From: Strigomonas culicis
Lineage: Eukaryota > Euglenozoa > Kinetoplastea > Trypanosomatida > Trypanosomatidae
DNA: 31,376 bases
Assembly (NCBI GenBank): GCA_000482145.1
Contig: AUXH01000179.1
Span: 1-31,376 of the forward strand
Direction of reading: 5' to 3'
Made by a program: the position numbers and the translations under genes. The notes under the pieces were generated by a model. That model did not search any database. It worked only from the letters and a program-made list of their open reading frames with translations, and was not told the DNA's origin. Of this stretch, positions 18,659-27,982 are shown one piece after another (within the stretch, counting starts at the first letter, position 1; the number at the start of each line of letters is the position of its first letter).

Positions 18659-19454
18659 CCATCCCCGGCACCAAAAAAAAAAAGAAGAGAGAGGAAATAA
18701 TAAAAAAAGAGAGATAGAATAACCATACGTGTGTCAACAACACACATACTTTCGCTAGCTTTGCTCCTCTTTGTGATGTTCTTTTCCTTCCTTCTTTTTT
18801 TTTCTGTTTAAGTGTTCTAAGTTCGCAAAAGCAGCGAAGCAAACAAACAAGCAAACACGAGTATACTGTTCTCATATTATTGTTATAATTGTTAGGATGT
18901 ACATTACTTCCATCGAACGTTTCCAGGCACAATCACCTTAAAATCTCCAGTGACAACGCCGGCGGCATCAACCACGGAAAAATAGCAGCGCCAATAACAA
19001 AAGGTAATGTGATTCTTAAAAAGCTCTTTTTCAAATGTGCACACAATAGTACGTATATGTCTTTGCTTGCATCATTCAACTGTTTCCCTTTCTCTCTCTC
19101 CCTCTTTTTTTTTTCAATACAGTTTCAATCTCTCCCTTTTTTTTCTTCCCACTTTCTCTGTTGACTCTTTCTTTCTCTCTTCTTCATACTTCCGTTTTCT
19201 TTTTACATTTGGTCTAACATTTTTGTAGAAATCACATATATATATATATATTCGCTTTATTTTTTACCCTTGTGCTGAGGGGAATCTCAACCGTTGGTGT
19301 GTACTGTATATAAGGAAAATAGCCTTTTTTGATTGAATTAAGCCTTGATAAATTAGCGAAACACGCTAAAACGTATATAATAGAAAAGAACTATTATTAA
19401 TAAAAAAAAGAAAGACAAGGTAACAGCACCGACAACAAGCAGCAGTAAGCAGTA
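18659..19454 (+). promoter_or_regulatory. IP3R 3' region and ATG-free leader of first RRM gene
   Basis: No gene is visible in these 796 nt. A strong pyrimidine tract (19081-19115) ends in CAATACAG with AG at 19121-19122. A second tract (19123-19226) ends in TTTTGTAG with AG at 19227-19228. Sequence from 19060 to 19454 contains no ATG, which fits a leader of about 226 or 332 nt. A TA microsatellite lies at 19236-19251. Confidence 0.5.
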
Positions 19455-20549
19455 ATGGAAACCGCCGAGGTGATGCGCGGGCTGCTGTTGTACCGCTCGG
19501 ACGATGCCTTTACGCCACTCGTCGAAGGCCAGTGCCAGGACGTGGATACTAATGACCGCTCTGTTGGCTCTCCTCCGGCGAGCGAATTCCAACTGGGGCT
19601 CCTTTACTACCCCCCAGAGAGGACCCATAGCATTCCTCTTCATAATAGCAATTACATAAATGCGAACAACCACAACCACAACCACACCACCGACAGCAAC
19701 AGTAACAGCATTATTGTGAACAATATGAGTTACAATGACGAGAATGTGCCCTCCCCCGGCCCGCACTACTTCCCCTCGTTTCACCAGGCATTCTTCCCAT
19801 CGAACGAGGAGAGCTTCAACGGGAGCCACACCGCGAACAGCACGAACGGGCAGGAGCCCTCTCCGGCCCTGCGCTCGGGCGGCGAGGCGGCCGCGTGGAG
19901 TCAGCGGCTCGGCAGCAGCGCGGGCGTCATCGGCGACGCCCTCGGCGCCTCGCACTCCCACGCGCCGCAGAGCCCGACGGCGCGCAGGGGCACCACCGGC
20001 AGCCACTGCGTCCTCCGCATGGAGGAGGCAGTGGTGGGAAGTCCGCCACCGGCGCCGGCGGCGAAGGGGCGCGCGGCCGCGGCGCGGGCGGCGGTGAAGC
20101 CGCCGCTGCTGGACCTCAACAACGTGTACATCAGCGGGCTGCCGCCGGGCCTCAGCCGCGAGGCCTTCACAAACCTCTGCGCGCGCTACGGCGACGTGCT
20201 CAACTGCCGCATCCACGCCAACCCGTCGCGGCGGCAGAAGGGCTACGGCTTTGCGCTCTACCGCAGCGAGGAGAGCGCCGCGCGCTGCCTGCGCGAGCTA
20301 CACGGCGCCTTCGTCATGGGCGAGATACTGCAGGTCCGCTACGCCGAGGCGAGCGCGACGCCGCCGCGGGAGGCGGCCGCGCCGCCGCCGGGCCCCTACC
20401 GCCTCCTGTCGCCCACAGCGCTGCTGCCGATGGTGATGGTGCCGACGCCGGGCGGTGCGGCGCCGCTGCAGGGAAACGCGCAGCCGCAGCCGTACGTCTG
20501 TGAAGTAGGTATGGCCCCGGGCAGTTACATTTACAGGCCTACCTTTTAA
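19455..20549 (+). CDS. RBP10-like single-RRM RNA-binding protein (copy 1)
   Basis: A 364-residue protein with one RRM at about residues 222-300. RNP2 is NVYISGLP at 223-230 and RNP1 is KGYGFALY at 262-269; the domain ends in VRYAEASATP. The N-terminal 200 residues look disordered, with an Asn/His/Ser-rich stretch encoded by more AT-rich codons than the rest. The C-terminal tail is Pro-rich. Such proteins bind mRNA 3' UTRs and alter stability or translation. The gene directly follows the IP3 receptor gene, where T. brucei has RBP10 (gene order from memory), so RBP10 relatedness is a positional inference supported by the single RRM. The start is the first ATG after an ATG-free leader. Which of the three copies is the true orthologue cannot be told here. 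Confidence 0.85.
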   Translation: METAEVMRGLLLYRSDDAFTPLVEGQCQDVDTNDRSVGSPPASEFQLGLLYYPPERTHSIPLHNSNYINANNHNHNHTTDSNSNSIIVNNMSYNDENVPSPGPHYFPSFHQAFFPSNEESFNGSHTANSTNGQEPSPALRSGGEAAAWSQRLGSSAGVIGDALGASHSHAPQSPTARRGTTGSHCVLRMEEAVVGSPPPAPAAKGRAAAARAAVKPPLLDLNNVYISGLPPGLSREAFTNLCARYGDVLNCRIHANPSRRQKGYGFALYRSEESAARCLRELHGAFVMGEILQVRYAEASATPPREAAAPPPGPYRLLSPTALLPMVMVPTPGGAAPLQGNAQPQPYVCEVGMAPGSYIYRPTF

Positions 20550-21481
20550 CATCTTTATATACTTACAATGGCAGTATCGGTTTTCTAGTTTTTTCGCGAG
20601 GCTTTGTTACAAGCAATATGCACTATTCTGCACTGTTCCTTTCTATTGTTACTCTAATTATCTTGTTCTACCTTTTTTTTTAATTGTTTTAATTGATATT
20701 TTTTCTTCTTTTTTTCTTTTGAATGTTTTTTTCTTCTGTACTTTTTTTTTATTCTCTTTTTTTTTACTATATTTCTTATTACCTTTGGGTTTCCCTTTCG
20801 AACCTTTTGAATCTTTTACTTTTTTTTCTGTTGTTGTTGTGTGTGCGTTACATAAGATGAAGGAGAGGAAGTGTGCACACACACACCAAAAAAAAAAAAT
20901 GATTGATAATAATAGCAATACTAGTACGTGAAAGGAAAATGGAGCATAATAAAAAACAATGAGGATCATACCGAAAAATGATCGTTCTTGTTCCCTTGAA
21001 TTGATGTCACACCCACCCACACACACATATATATATATATATCCATTTGTGTATACGAAATATAAAATATGATACATAGCTGTATTTAATGAAAAAGATG
21101 TAGATTAGAACTCATTTGTTTTTATTTTCTTCGCTTTTTCTAGTTTTTTTTTTTTTGAGTGTTTCTTTTGTTTCTTTTTTCTGTTCTTTTTTTCTCGGTT
21201 CGATTTTTCCCCATTCAAAGAAAACCGCGGTTGACAACAGTAACAACAACAGCAATCATAACCATAATAGTATTATATATATATATAAAACATGAGTATC
21301 TAATCGAATCATACTTCCTCTCTCTTCGTTTCAAAGGTATTTTTAAGTATTGATTTCCTCATTTTCTTTCTCACTATATATATATCTATAAATATCTATA
21401 TTTGAAGAAGTGATTTGATCTGACTCCTTCTATCATTTATTATCTGTGCTTTCATTTTTTTCCGTTCAAGTAATGATAATA

Positions 21482-21510
21482 CTATTACTATTATTATTAT
21501 TATTATTATT
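21482..21510. repeat. ATT trinucleotide microsatellite
   Basis: A near-perfect run of ATT units, starting with CTATTACTATT, within the long spacer after the first RRM gene. It should be length-polymorphic between strains. Confidence 0.85.
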
Positions 21511-22097
21511 GATCTTTTGTGTATTATCACGGCCAGCAGTTATCATTTCTGTTGTGATTTCACTCTCTTTTTTTTTTGTGTGTGCGTGCTTCTGTTTTTG
21601 GCTACGTATATCCTTACAAAGATGTATATATGTATACAATTTTGTATTACGGTTTTTTTTTTAACCATTTGCCTCTTTAATTCTGTTATTCTGGTGCGCG
21701 AATGATGCAATAACGAAATTTAATACATATGTACGGATATACATTGTTTTCTTCTTCTAACCCTTTCAAAGACTAAAAAAAAGATTGTTTTTTTTTTGAT
21801 GTCGTATTAACACATTGTTACTACTCGTCTCTGTTCCTAACACAAAAGAAGTGTCTTTCACTGTGTTGCTTTTTTTTTATTTTTGGAGGGTGGATATTTG
21901 TTTTGATGCTTTTTGAGATAATCGTATGGCTTTTTGTTTCGTTTTCGTTTTTTTTATTATTGTTCTAAGTTTTTGTGTATTCGTTTTCTTTGAGTGTGCG
22001 GATTGTTCCGGATGCTATCGGTCATTATATGTCTTGACTACGTTGATTTTTTTTTTGCCTTGTGACATATGCCTTCTTTTTCTTCCCCCTTTCTGTC

Positions 22098-22123
22098 TTT
22101 CTCTCTCTCTCTCTCTCTCTTAG
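22098..22123 (+). promoter_or_regulatory. Strong trans-splice acceptor, CT tract plus TAG
   Basis: An uninterrupted CT tract followed directly by TAG (AG at 22122-22123). It is the clearest acceptor-like signal in the window. The absence of any ATG from here to the start codon at 22748 agrees with use of this site or one slightly downstream. Confidence 0.5.
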
Positions 22124-22747
22124 TTTTCTTTTTACGAGATTATTTCTTTTTGCCCTCCAGCTCTTTTTTTCTTTGTTCTTTGTTCTCTTTTTTTTTTGTA
22201 TTTCATTTGTCGCTTTTTTTTCTCTTTATTATCATCACTTTTGTATAAGTGGCAAATATCTGATACACACATCTTTTTTTTTCATTTTAATATATTTCTT
22301 TTTTTTTTCCCTTCGAACACTTTTTTTTCGCTGTTCTTTGATACATTCCTTCCTCTGACTATCAACGCTTTCAGACTGTTCATATATATACATAATTGTT
22401 TATTTATTCGTATATATATAATCGAGAATACTACCCAACGCAAAGAAAGAGGAAGCCATACCAAATCAAACAGTTAACAATCAAAAGGAAGAGAAATACA
22501 ATTTCTTTTTTTTTTGTTATTGTAAGTTCAAAAAGAAAAAAAAAGAACTATAAAGGAAGAGACTTGCATCTACACATCTACACACGTGTACATCGGATTT
22601 GCAAAAAAACCGTTTTCTGTTGAGCAACGCAGAGAAGACAAACAAACACACAATAGTACGAAAAAAAACAATATTTCGGCACATACCCCCCAAAAAAGAC
22701 ACCAACTAAAGAAAAAGCAACAGCAGCAACAGTAAAGAAAACCAAAT

Positions 22748-24331
22748 ATGGAAGCAAATCCATCTTCGTATACTTCTGTTCTTTTCATGTCTGGTGCCGA
22801 CGGAAAGACCGACTCGTGTCACCTTGCTAGTCCGACCATCGCGCTGCCCTCCCGGCGCGAGGAGGCGGTGAGCGGCACGGGCTCCATCACGTCGCAGTGC
22901 TTCCCGGTGCCCTCCAGCGACGCCGGCCCGACCGCCACCACGGCGGCGCCGCCCGCCGGCGCCTGGGCCTTCCCCACGCAGGACGCCAACGCGCTCTTTG
23001 CGGCGGTGCCACCGCCGCCGCCGTCGGCAACGATGATCGCGCCGACGGGGCAGCAGCCGGTGCCGCCCGGCAGCTTCACGCAGCTGCCCGGGCCGATGGG
23101 CTGCATCCACACAAGCAGCAACAGCTACAGCCACAACAGCGTGACCCCGTCCGCGGACCGCAGCCAGGCGATGCCGTCCTTCCATGCGCTGCCCATCCAG
23201 CCCAGCGGCACCAGCGCGGACCTTTCGCAGAACCTGTCGTCGCGGCAGGGCAACAGCACGAGCGCGCGGCCGGCGGCGAACAGCCAGCAGAGCAGCACGC
23301 GCCAGCCGACCGGGGAGGAGGCGAGCGACATTGGGCGCCGCAACGTGTACATCAGCGGGCTGCCGCCGCACTTCACCAGCAAGGAGTTCCGCCAGCTCTG
23401 CCAGACCTTCGGCCCGCTCGCGGCCACCAAGGTGCAGATCGACAGCTCCTGCCGGCCTACCAAGGGCTACGGCTTCGCGCTCTACTATGAGACGTCCGCG
23501 GCCGCTGCCTGCATCGCGGGGCTGCAGGGCATGGTCGTCGGCGGCCGCCGCATCCACGCGCGCTACGCCGAGGCGAGCGCGACGCCGATGCAGGCGCCAC
23601 CGTGCACGAGTGAGAGCATCGCCAGCGCGATCCTAAAGAACAAGCTGCGGCTGATGGGCACCGGCGAGTACTACGGGGAGGAGGAGGCGGCGGACGACGC
23701 CGCGCGGGAGGCGAAGACGCCGGCCGACAGCCCGACCCACAACAGCGACAGCACGACGAACAACAAGGCCGGCGGCGAGGTGGAGCAGAGCCTGCCGCCG
23801 CCGCCGCCGCCGCCGGACGCCGCGAGTCGCAGCGAGTCCTCGCAGCACTCCGGCGGCCGCGGCCGCCGCGGCCGCGGGAAGCGCGCGGACGAGCCTGCCC
23901 CCGCCGCTGCCGCCGCCGTCACGGCCCCGCCGATGAACTACCTCTACGCGCCACTGTCCACCAGTCAGTCCGGCGGCGGCAGCGTGCACGCCACGCCGAG
24001 CCCGGTGCTCGTCGGCGCGCCGCCGCCCGGCGCGGGACCCTACTTCCTGCCGCCGCCGCCGGCGCCGACGGCCGCGCCCTACTACATGGGCTACCCGCCG
24101 GCCGCGCCCGGGCCGCTGCCCGGCTACGCCTATGGCGCCGGTGCGGCACCCAACGCACCCGTCATGATGATGGCGAACGCGCCGGCGCCGCAGTCGATGG
24201 GCGGCTACGTGCCCGTCTACGCACCGAACATGATGGCGCCGACCGGATACATGCCACCGGTGCCGCAGGCCATGTACGGACCCAACGCCCAACCGAACCC
24301 TCCGTGCATGTTTGTACTACAAAACAACTAG
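22748..24331 (+). CDS. RBP10-like single-RRM RNA-binding protein (copy 2)
   Basis: A 527-residue protein with one RRM at about residues 198-280: RNP2 NVYISGLP at 199-206, RNP1 KGYGFALY at 239-246, and the end RYAEASATP, all shared with copy 1. The N-terminal region is Ser/Thr/Pro-rich and probably disordered. After the RRM come an acidic Ala-rich segment, a poly-Pro run near residue 350, and a basic RG-rich patch (GGRGRRGRGKR at about 369-379) that could bind RNA or act in nuclear import. The last 150 residues are rich in Pro, Tyr, Met and Ala with many YAP/YMP-like units, a composition common in proteins that enter mRNP granules. It most probably regulates mRNAs after transcription; targets cannot be read here. 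The start is the only ATG in nearly 700 nt upstream. Confidence 0.87.
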   Translation: MEANPSSYTSVLFMSGADGKTDSCHLASPTIALPSRREEAVSGTGSITSQCFPVPSSDAGPTATTAAPPAGAWAFPTQDANALFAAVPPPPPSATMIAPTGQQPVPPGSFTQLPGPMGCIHTSSNSYSHNSVTPSADRSQAMPSFHALPIQPSGTSADLSQNLSSRQGNSTSARPAANSQQSSTRQPTGEEASDIGRRNVYISGLPPHFTSKEFRQLCQTFGPLAATKVQIDSSCRPTKGYGFALYYETSAAAACIAGLQGMVVGGRRIHARYAEASATPMQAPPCTSESIASAILKNKLRLMGTGEYYGEEEAADDAAREAKTPADSPTHNSDSTTNNKAGGEVEQSLPPPPPPPDAASRSESSQHSGGRGRRGRGKRADEPAPAAAAAVTAPPMNYLYAPLSTSQSGGGSVHATPSPVLVGAPPPGAGPYFLPPPPAPTAAPYYMGYPPAAPGPLPGYAYGAGAAPNAPVMMMANAPAPQSMGGYVPVYAPNMMAPTGYMPPVPQAMYGPNAQPNPPCMFVLQNN

Positions 24332-27300
24332 GATGGCGCCTATATACGCATATATATGTTACGTATTAATAATTAAAAGAAAAAAAAGGGAGTAGAAAGG
24401 TATCGCAATGCACAAGGAATCACCATCAACATCATTAGATTCACAGCTGAATGCGCGTACCGACCATAACAGTAAATGTGTTTTAGACAAAAACAACAAC
24501 AACAAAACAAAGTAATCCTATCAATAACACTGAAGTAGCAGAGTAAAGACCTAAACCGATACTAATAACAATGCTAATAATAGTGATAATAATGATACAG
24601 GAGTAATAAATCGTATGATTGTACATCTATACTCTTTTCTTCATTTTTTAGCACAATTCGTCGTATTATTATTGCTAGTGTTATCATTTATTCGTTCATC
24701 CATTTATTGATATCTTTGTTTTTTTTTCGAGTTCTTTATATATATACATCCATTTATACATATATATATGTATATACATGTATATTTATATATATTTCAT
24801 TGATTTTTTTATTTGTTTTTACTTTCTTGTGTGCTCTCCTTTTTTTTCTTATTTTCATTGTTTTTCTGTAGACTATTTTCCCAATCATCATCATTTCCGC
24901 CCTCTCATTTTGTGTTGTCGCTGAAGCTCACAGGAGCTACACTTTAATATTATTATTTTTTTTTCTTCCACACACTCCACAATCACTTTTTTTATTGTTA
25001 AGGCTTTCGAGCCCTTCTTCATGCTATTCTTATTACTATTCATTATTATTATCTGTGTTATGTAGAACCCCGAAGCAGAACAGCAACAAAAACAGGTAAA
25101 CTAACTGTATATATACATGTAAAAAAAGAAAAAGAAAAGGAAAATAAACAACAACAACAACAACAAAAGACAGCGGTAAATAAATAATGATTATAAAAGG
25201 GTTGAGTAGGAAGGCGTTGGTACGTATATATAAATAAAGAAGAAAAAAAAAAACAGCAACAGCAGACTCTTTTTTTCTTCGTGTAGGTAAAAGTAACCAA
25301 GTATATTTTATTCCTATGTATACGCCAGTTACCTGCATCAAGAGAAGCGAAAAAAAAGTATGTATTAAAAAAAAAAGAAAAAAAAGATAATAATAATAAA
25401 TGTAAACAAACAAACAAACATAAAATACATACATACTCTCTTCTATATATACCGATTTGCTTTTTTGTTGTTGTCATTTTAGAGTTTTTATTCCCGGTTT
25501 GTTTTCTCTGTTTTTCTTTTTCTTCCATTTTCATTATCTCTATGTATGTAAATGTATACTTCAACTTCAGTTTTGTATGCATTGTTGTTCTTGTTGTGCG
25601 CCTCTTTTTCTTTTTTTTATCTTGCAAAAAAGGGTATTTCCCTTTCTTTTTCAATTGATTGGTCTTTCTTTTTCCCTTTTTTTCTTCCATGTTCCTGTAA
25701 CTAACGAAGAAAAAGGAAAAAAAAAACCCTTCCAAGAAAAAAAGAATGAAACTTTGTCCTACTCAATGCCAATTAAGATGATTGCAATGTACAGATTCAT
25801 TGCCATCATCTGAGACGGCAGAAAGAAAGAAGGGGAACCTTTGTAGCCAAAAAAAAAAAAAGAGGATAAAAAAAGAAAAAGAAACGTTTCCCCTGGTAGT
25901 AATTAAAAAATAAGAAAAACAAGAGTAATTATTGTTTTCTTTTTTTTTGTTTTATGCGGTCTCTATTCCCATTTCTTTTTCTCTTTTTTTTCCCTCTTTC
26001 TTTGATTTATTTCCTCTCCTTTGTTTCATTATGTTTATCATTTTTTTTTCGTTGTTGTTGTTGCTGTTATTTTTCTTTGTTCGTGTTTCTAGTGTTTTAT
26101 TATCTTCAATTGTTTCTTATTTTCGAACTGTTCTACTCTTTCTCCCTTTTTTTTTTGAGTTATTTCTTGTTTTCCTTTTTTTGTGTTTTTGGCACAGTAA
26201 GTGAATACGATAACCGTTTGATCATTATTATCACCTTTTTTGCGTGTTTTTCTCTCTTCTATTTTATCACCCTTTATTTTTCTTTTCACTTTTTTTTCCT
26301 CCCTTTTGCATTCTATAGTGGTATACATAAGAGTAACACGTGTCAAACATGTATTTCATCTTGTGTTGAAGAAAAGAGAGACTTATAATAAAAATACACA
26401 TACAACAGGAAATGAAGAAAACTTATAGTAGTGTAAAACAAACAAACAAAGAAGATACCGAGCTTATTAAAAAAAAAAAACATCATATATCGTCAAGATA
26501 GCCTCCCAGGATAACAAAATTACAGCACCAATGAGAACGACAACAACGTCAAAACAAAAACAAAAAAGGCTATTATTATAGTAATAATAAAACCAGTACT
26601 GGTGTCAGTGAAATAGAAGGAAATACACAGCAACAACTTAAAAAAAAAAGGAAGAGGAAAAAAAAAGAAAAAACAAACAAACACATGTGCGGTTGCCTTT
26701 TCTTTTTTTTTGCTTTGCTTGCTCCCTATTTTTTATTCTTTGACTGTCCTTCTCTAATATTTAAAAAAAAAAAAAAATGAGTAATTTCCTTAAACGTTTT
26801 TCTCTTTTTTTTTGTGCTTCTTTTTTTTTCGTCTGTGTTTTTCTATTTCTATTTTCGTATGCAACAGTGTATTTAAATAGATTCTTCAATACTTTACTTC
26901 TATTCGTACACTTGAAAACAGACAAACCCTTAGTTTTTTGTTATAATAGTAATAATAATAATAATATGTTATAAAGAGAAAAAAAAAACATGTATACTGA
27001 TTCAATGAATCGCCTTTTTTTTTCTTATGCTTGTTCATCTCTCGATCCTTCATTTGTTTTTTATGTGGTTTTTTTTTTACATTTTTCCTTCTTTCTCTTT
27101 TTGTTTTATTTCTTTTCCCCACATGTAGTCTTATGAATAACGGCAATATGAAATCCTTTTTTTTTTCAACATCAAAAAAGGAATATATATATGTATATAC
27201 GTAATGTCTGAATTCAAAAACAAAAAAAAATGTAAAATTTTTGAGCAAATAAAAGAGCAAATTCCCTCAAAATATATACAAGTATATATATGCAATGATA

Positions 27301-27982
27301 CAAGTAAGACGCATCTACACAAGGTGTCATGCGAGCGAGTGTTGTTTTTTTAAAAAAAGAGATAGAAAAAAAAAAAACAGCCACAACCAAAACCAGTCAC
27401 AAATGAATCAAAAAGAGAGATTAAAGTGTTTTAATCCATTCATGTCAATACGCTAACGCAAAAATGGAATTACGTATATTTAAAAAAAAAAGAATAGTTA
27501 TTATTATTTGTATAACGCACACAACGACATATATACTAAGTACTACTACTACTACTACTATTACAACAACAACGCACAATTAAAAAAAAAATCATAACTT
27601 GTTCTTTCTGTTTACCTCCTTGTTTGTAGAGAAGATTCTCTTTTGTTTAATTCGATCATGTTTTCTACTCAAGTGGTATACTTCAACCCTCCCCCTCCCC
27701 ATTTATCGCTTCTCTCACTCTTTTTCTCCCTCCTTTCAACATAAAAGAAGAAAAAAAAAGTCAAAGGAAAAAAATAATAAATCAAAATAGTAAAAAAAAA
27801 AGCAATACCCTTGAAGAACAAACGAAAGGAAGCTATTCTTTTTTTCTTTTAAATAAAATAACAATAAAAAGAAAAAGAACAAACAGCAAGTAGACGCGAC
27901 ACTGACTCCCTTCTTCACCACACCCCCCCCCTACATCGCTTTATCCCTCTCTCCATCTCGATTTCTTTTCCTGAATCGATCG
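24332..27982 (+). promoter_or_regulatory. 3.65-kb spacer of alternating A-rich and T-rich blocks
   Basis: No gene with the codon composition of its neighbours is seen. The sequence alternates A-rich blocks (about 24363-24610, 25060-25430, 25700-25930, 26320-26690, 27170-27590, 27740-27890) with T-rich blocks (about 24640-25050, 25440-25690, 25930-26310, 26695-26860, 27000-27115, 27595-27735). The last T/C-rich block with AG at 27746-27747 is a likely acceptor for copy 3 and leaves a 235-nt ATG-free leader. The rest is presumably the very long 3' UTR of copy 2. A 35-codon open frame lies at 24408-24515. A CTA/ACT repeat is at 27541-27560. Confidence 0.5.

Larger units (their letters stand above)
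20550..22747 (+). promoter_or_regulatory. 2.2-kb spacer: long 3' UTR of copy 1 and leader of copy 2
   Basis: No coding gene is seen; open frames are Phe/Leu- or Lys-rich products of homopolymer runs. The strongest splice signal is the (CT)n tract 22098-22120 followed by TAG with AG at 22122-22123. A second candidate is AG at 22373-22374 after the tract at 22310-22372. No ATG occurs from 22072 to 22747. This suggests the leader of copy 2 starts soon after 22123 and is about 620 nt long. Upstream of that would be a 3' UTR of roughly 1.5 kb. Microsatellites include TA at 21029-21042, ATT at 21482-21510 and CT at 22098-22120. Confidence 0.5.

Noticed and set aside
25036..26388. Open frames of 80-225 residues on both strands in the 3.65-kb gap
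   Set aside because: They encode runs of Phe, Leu, Ser, Cys or Lys from T- and A-rich tracts, with none of the GC-rich codon use of real genes in this window.
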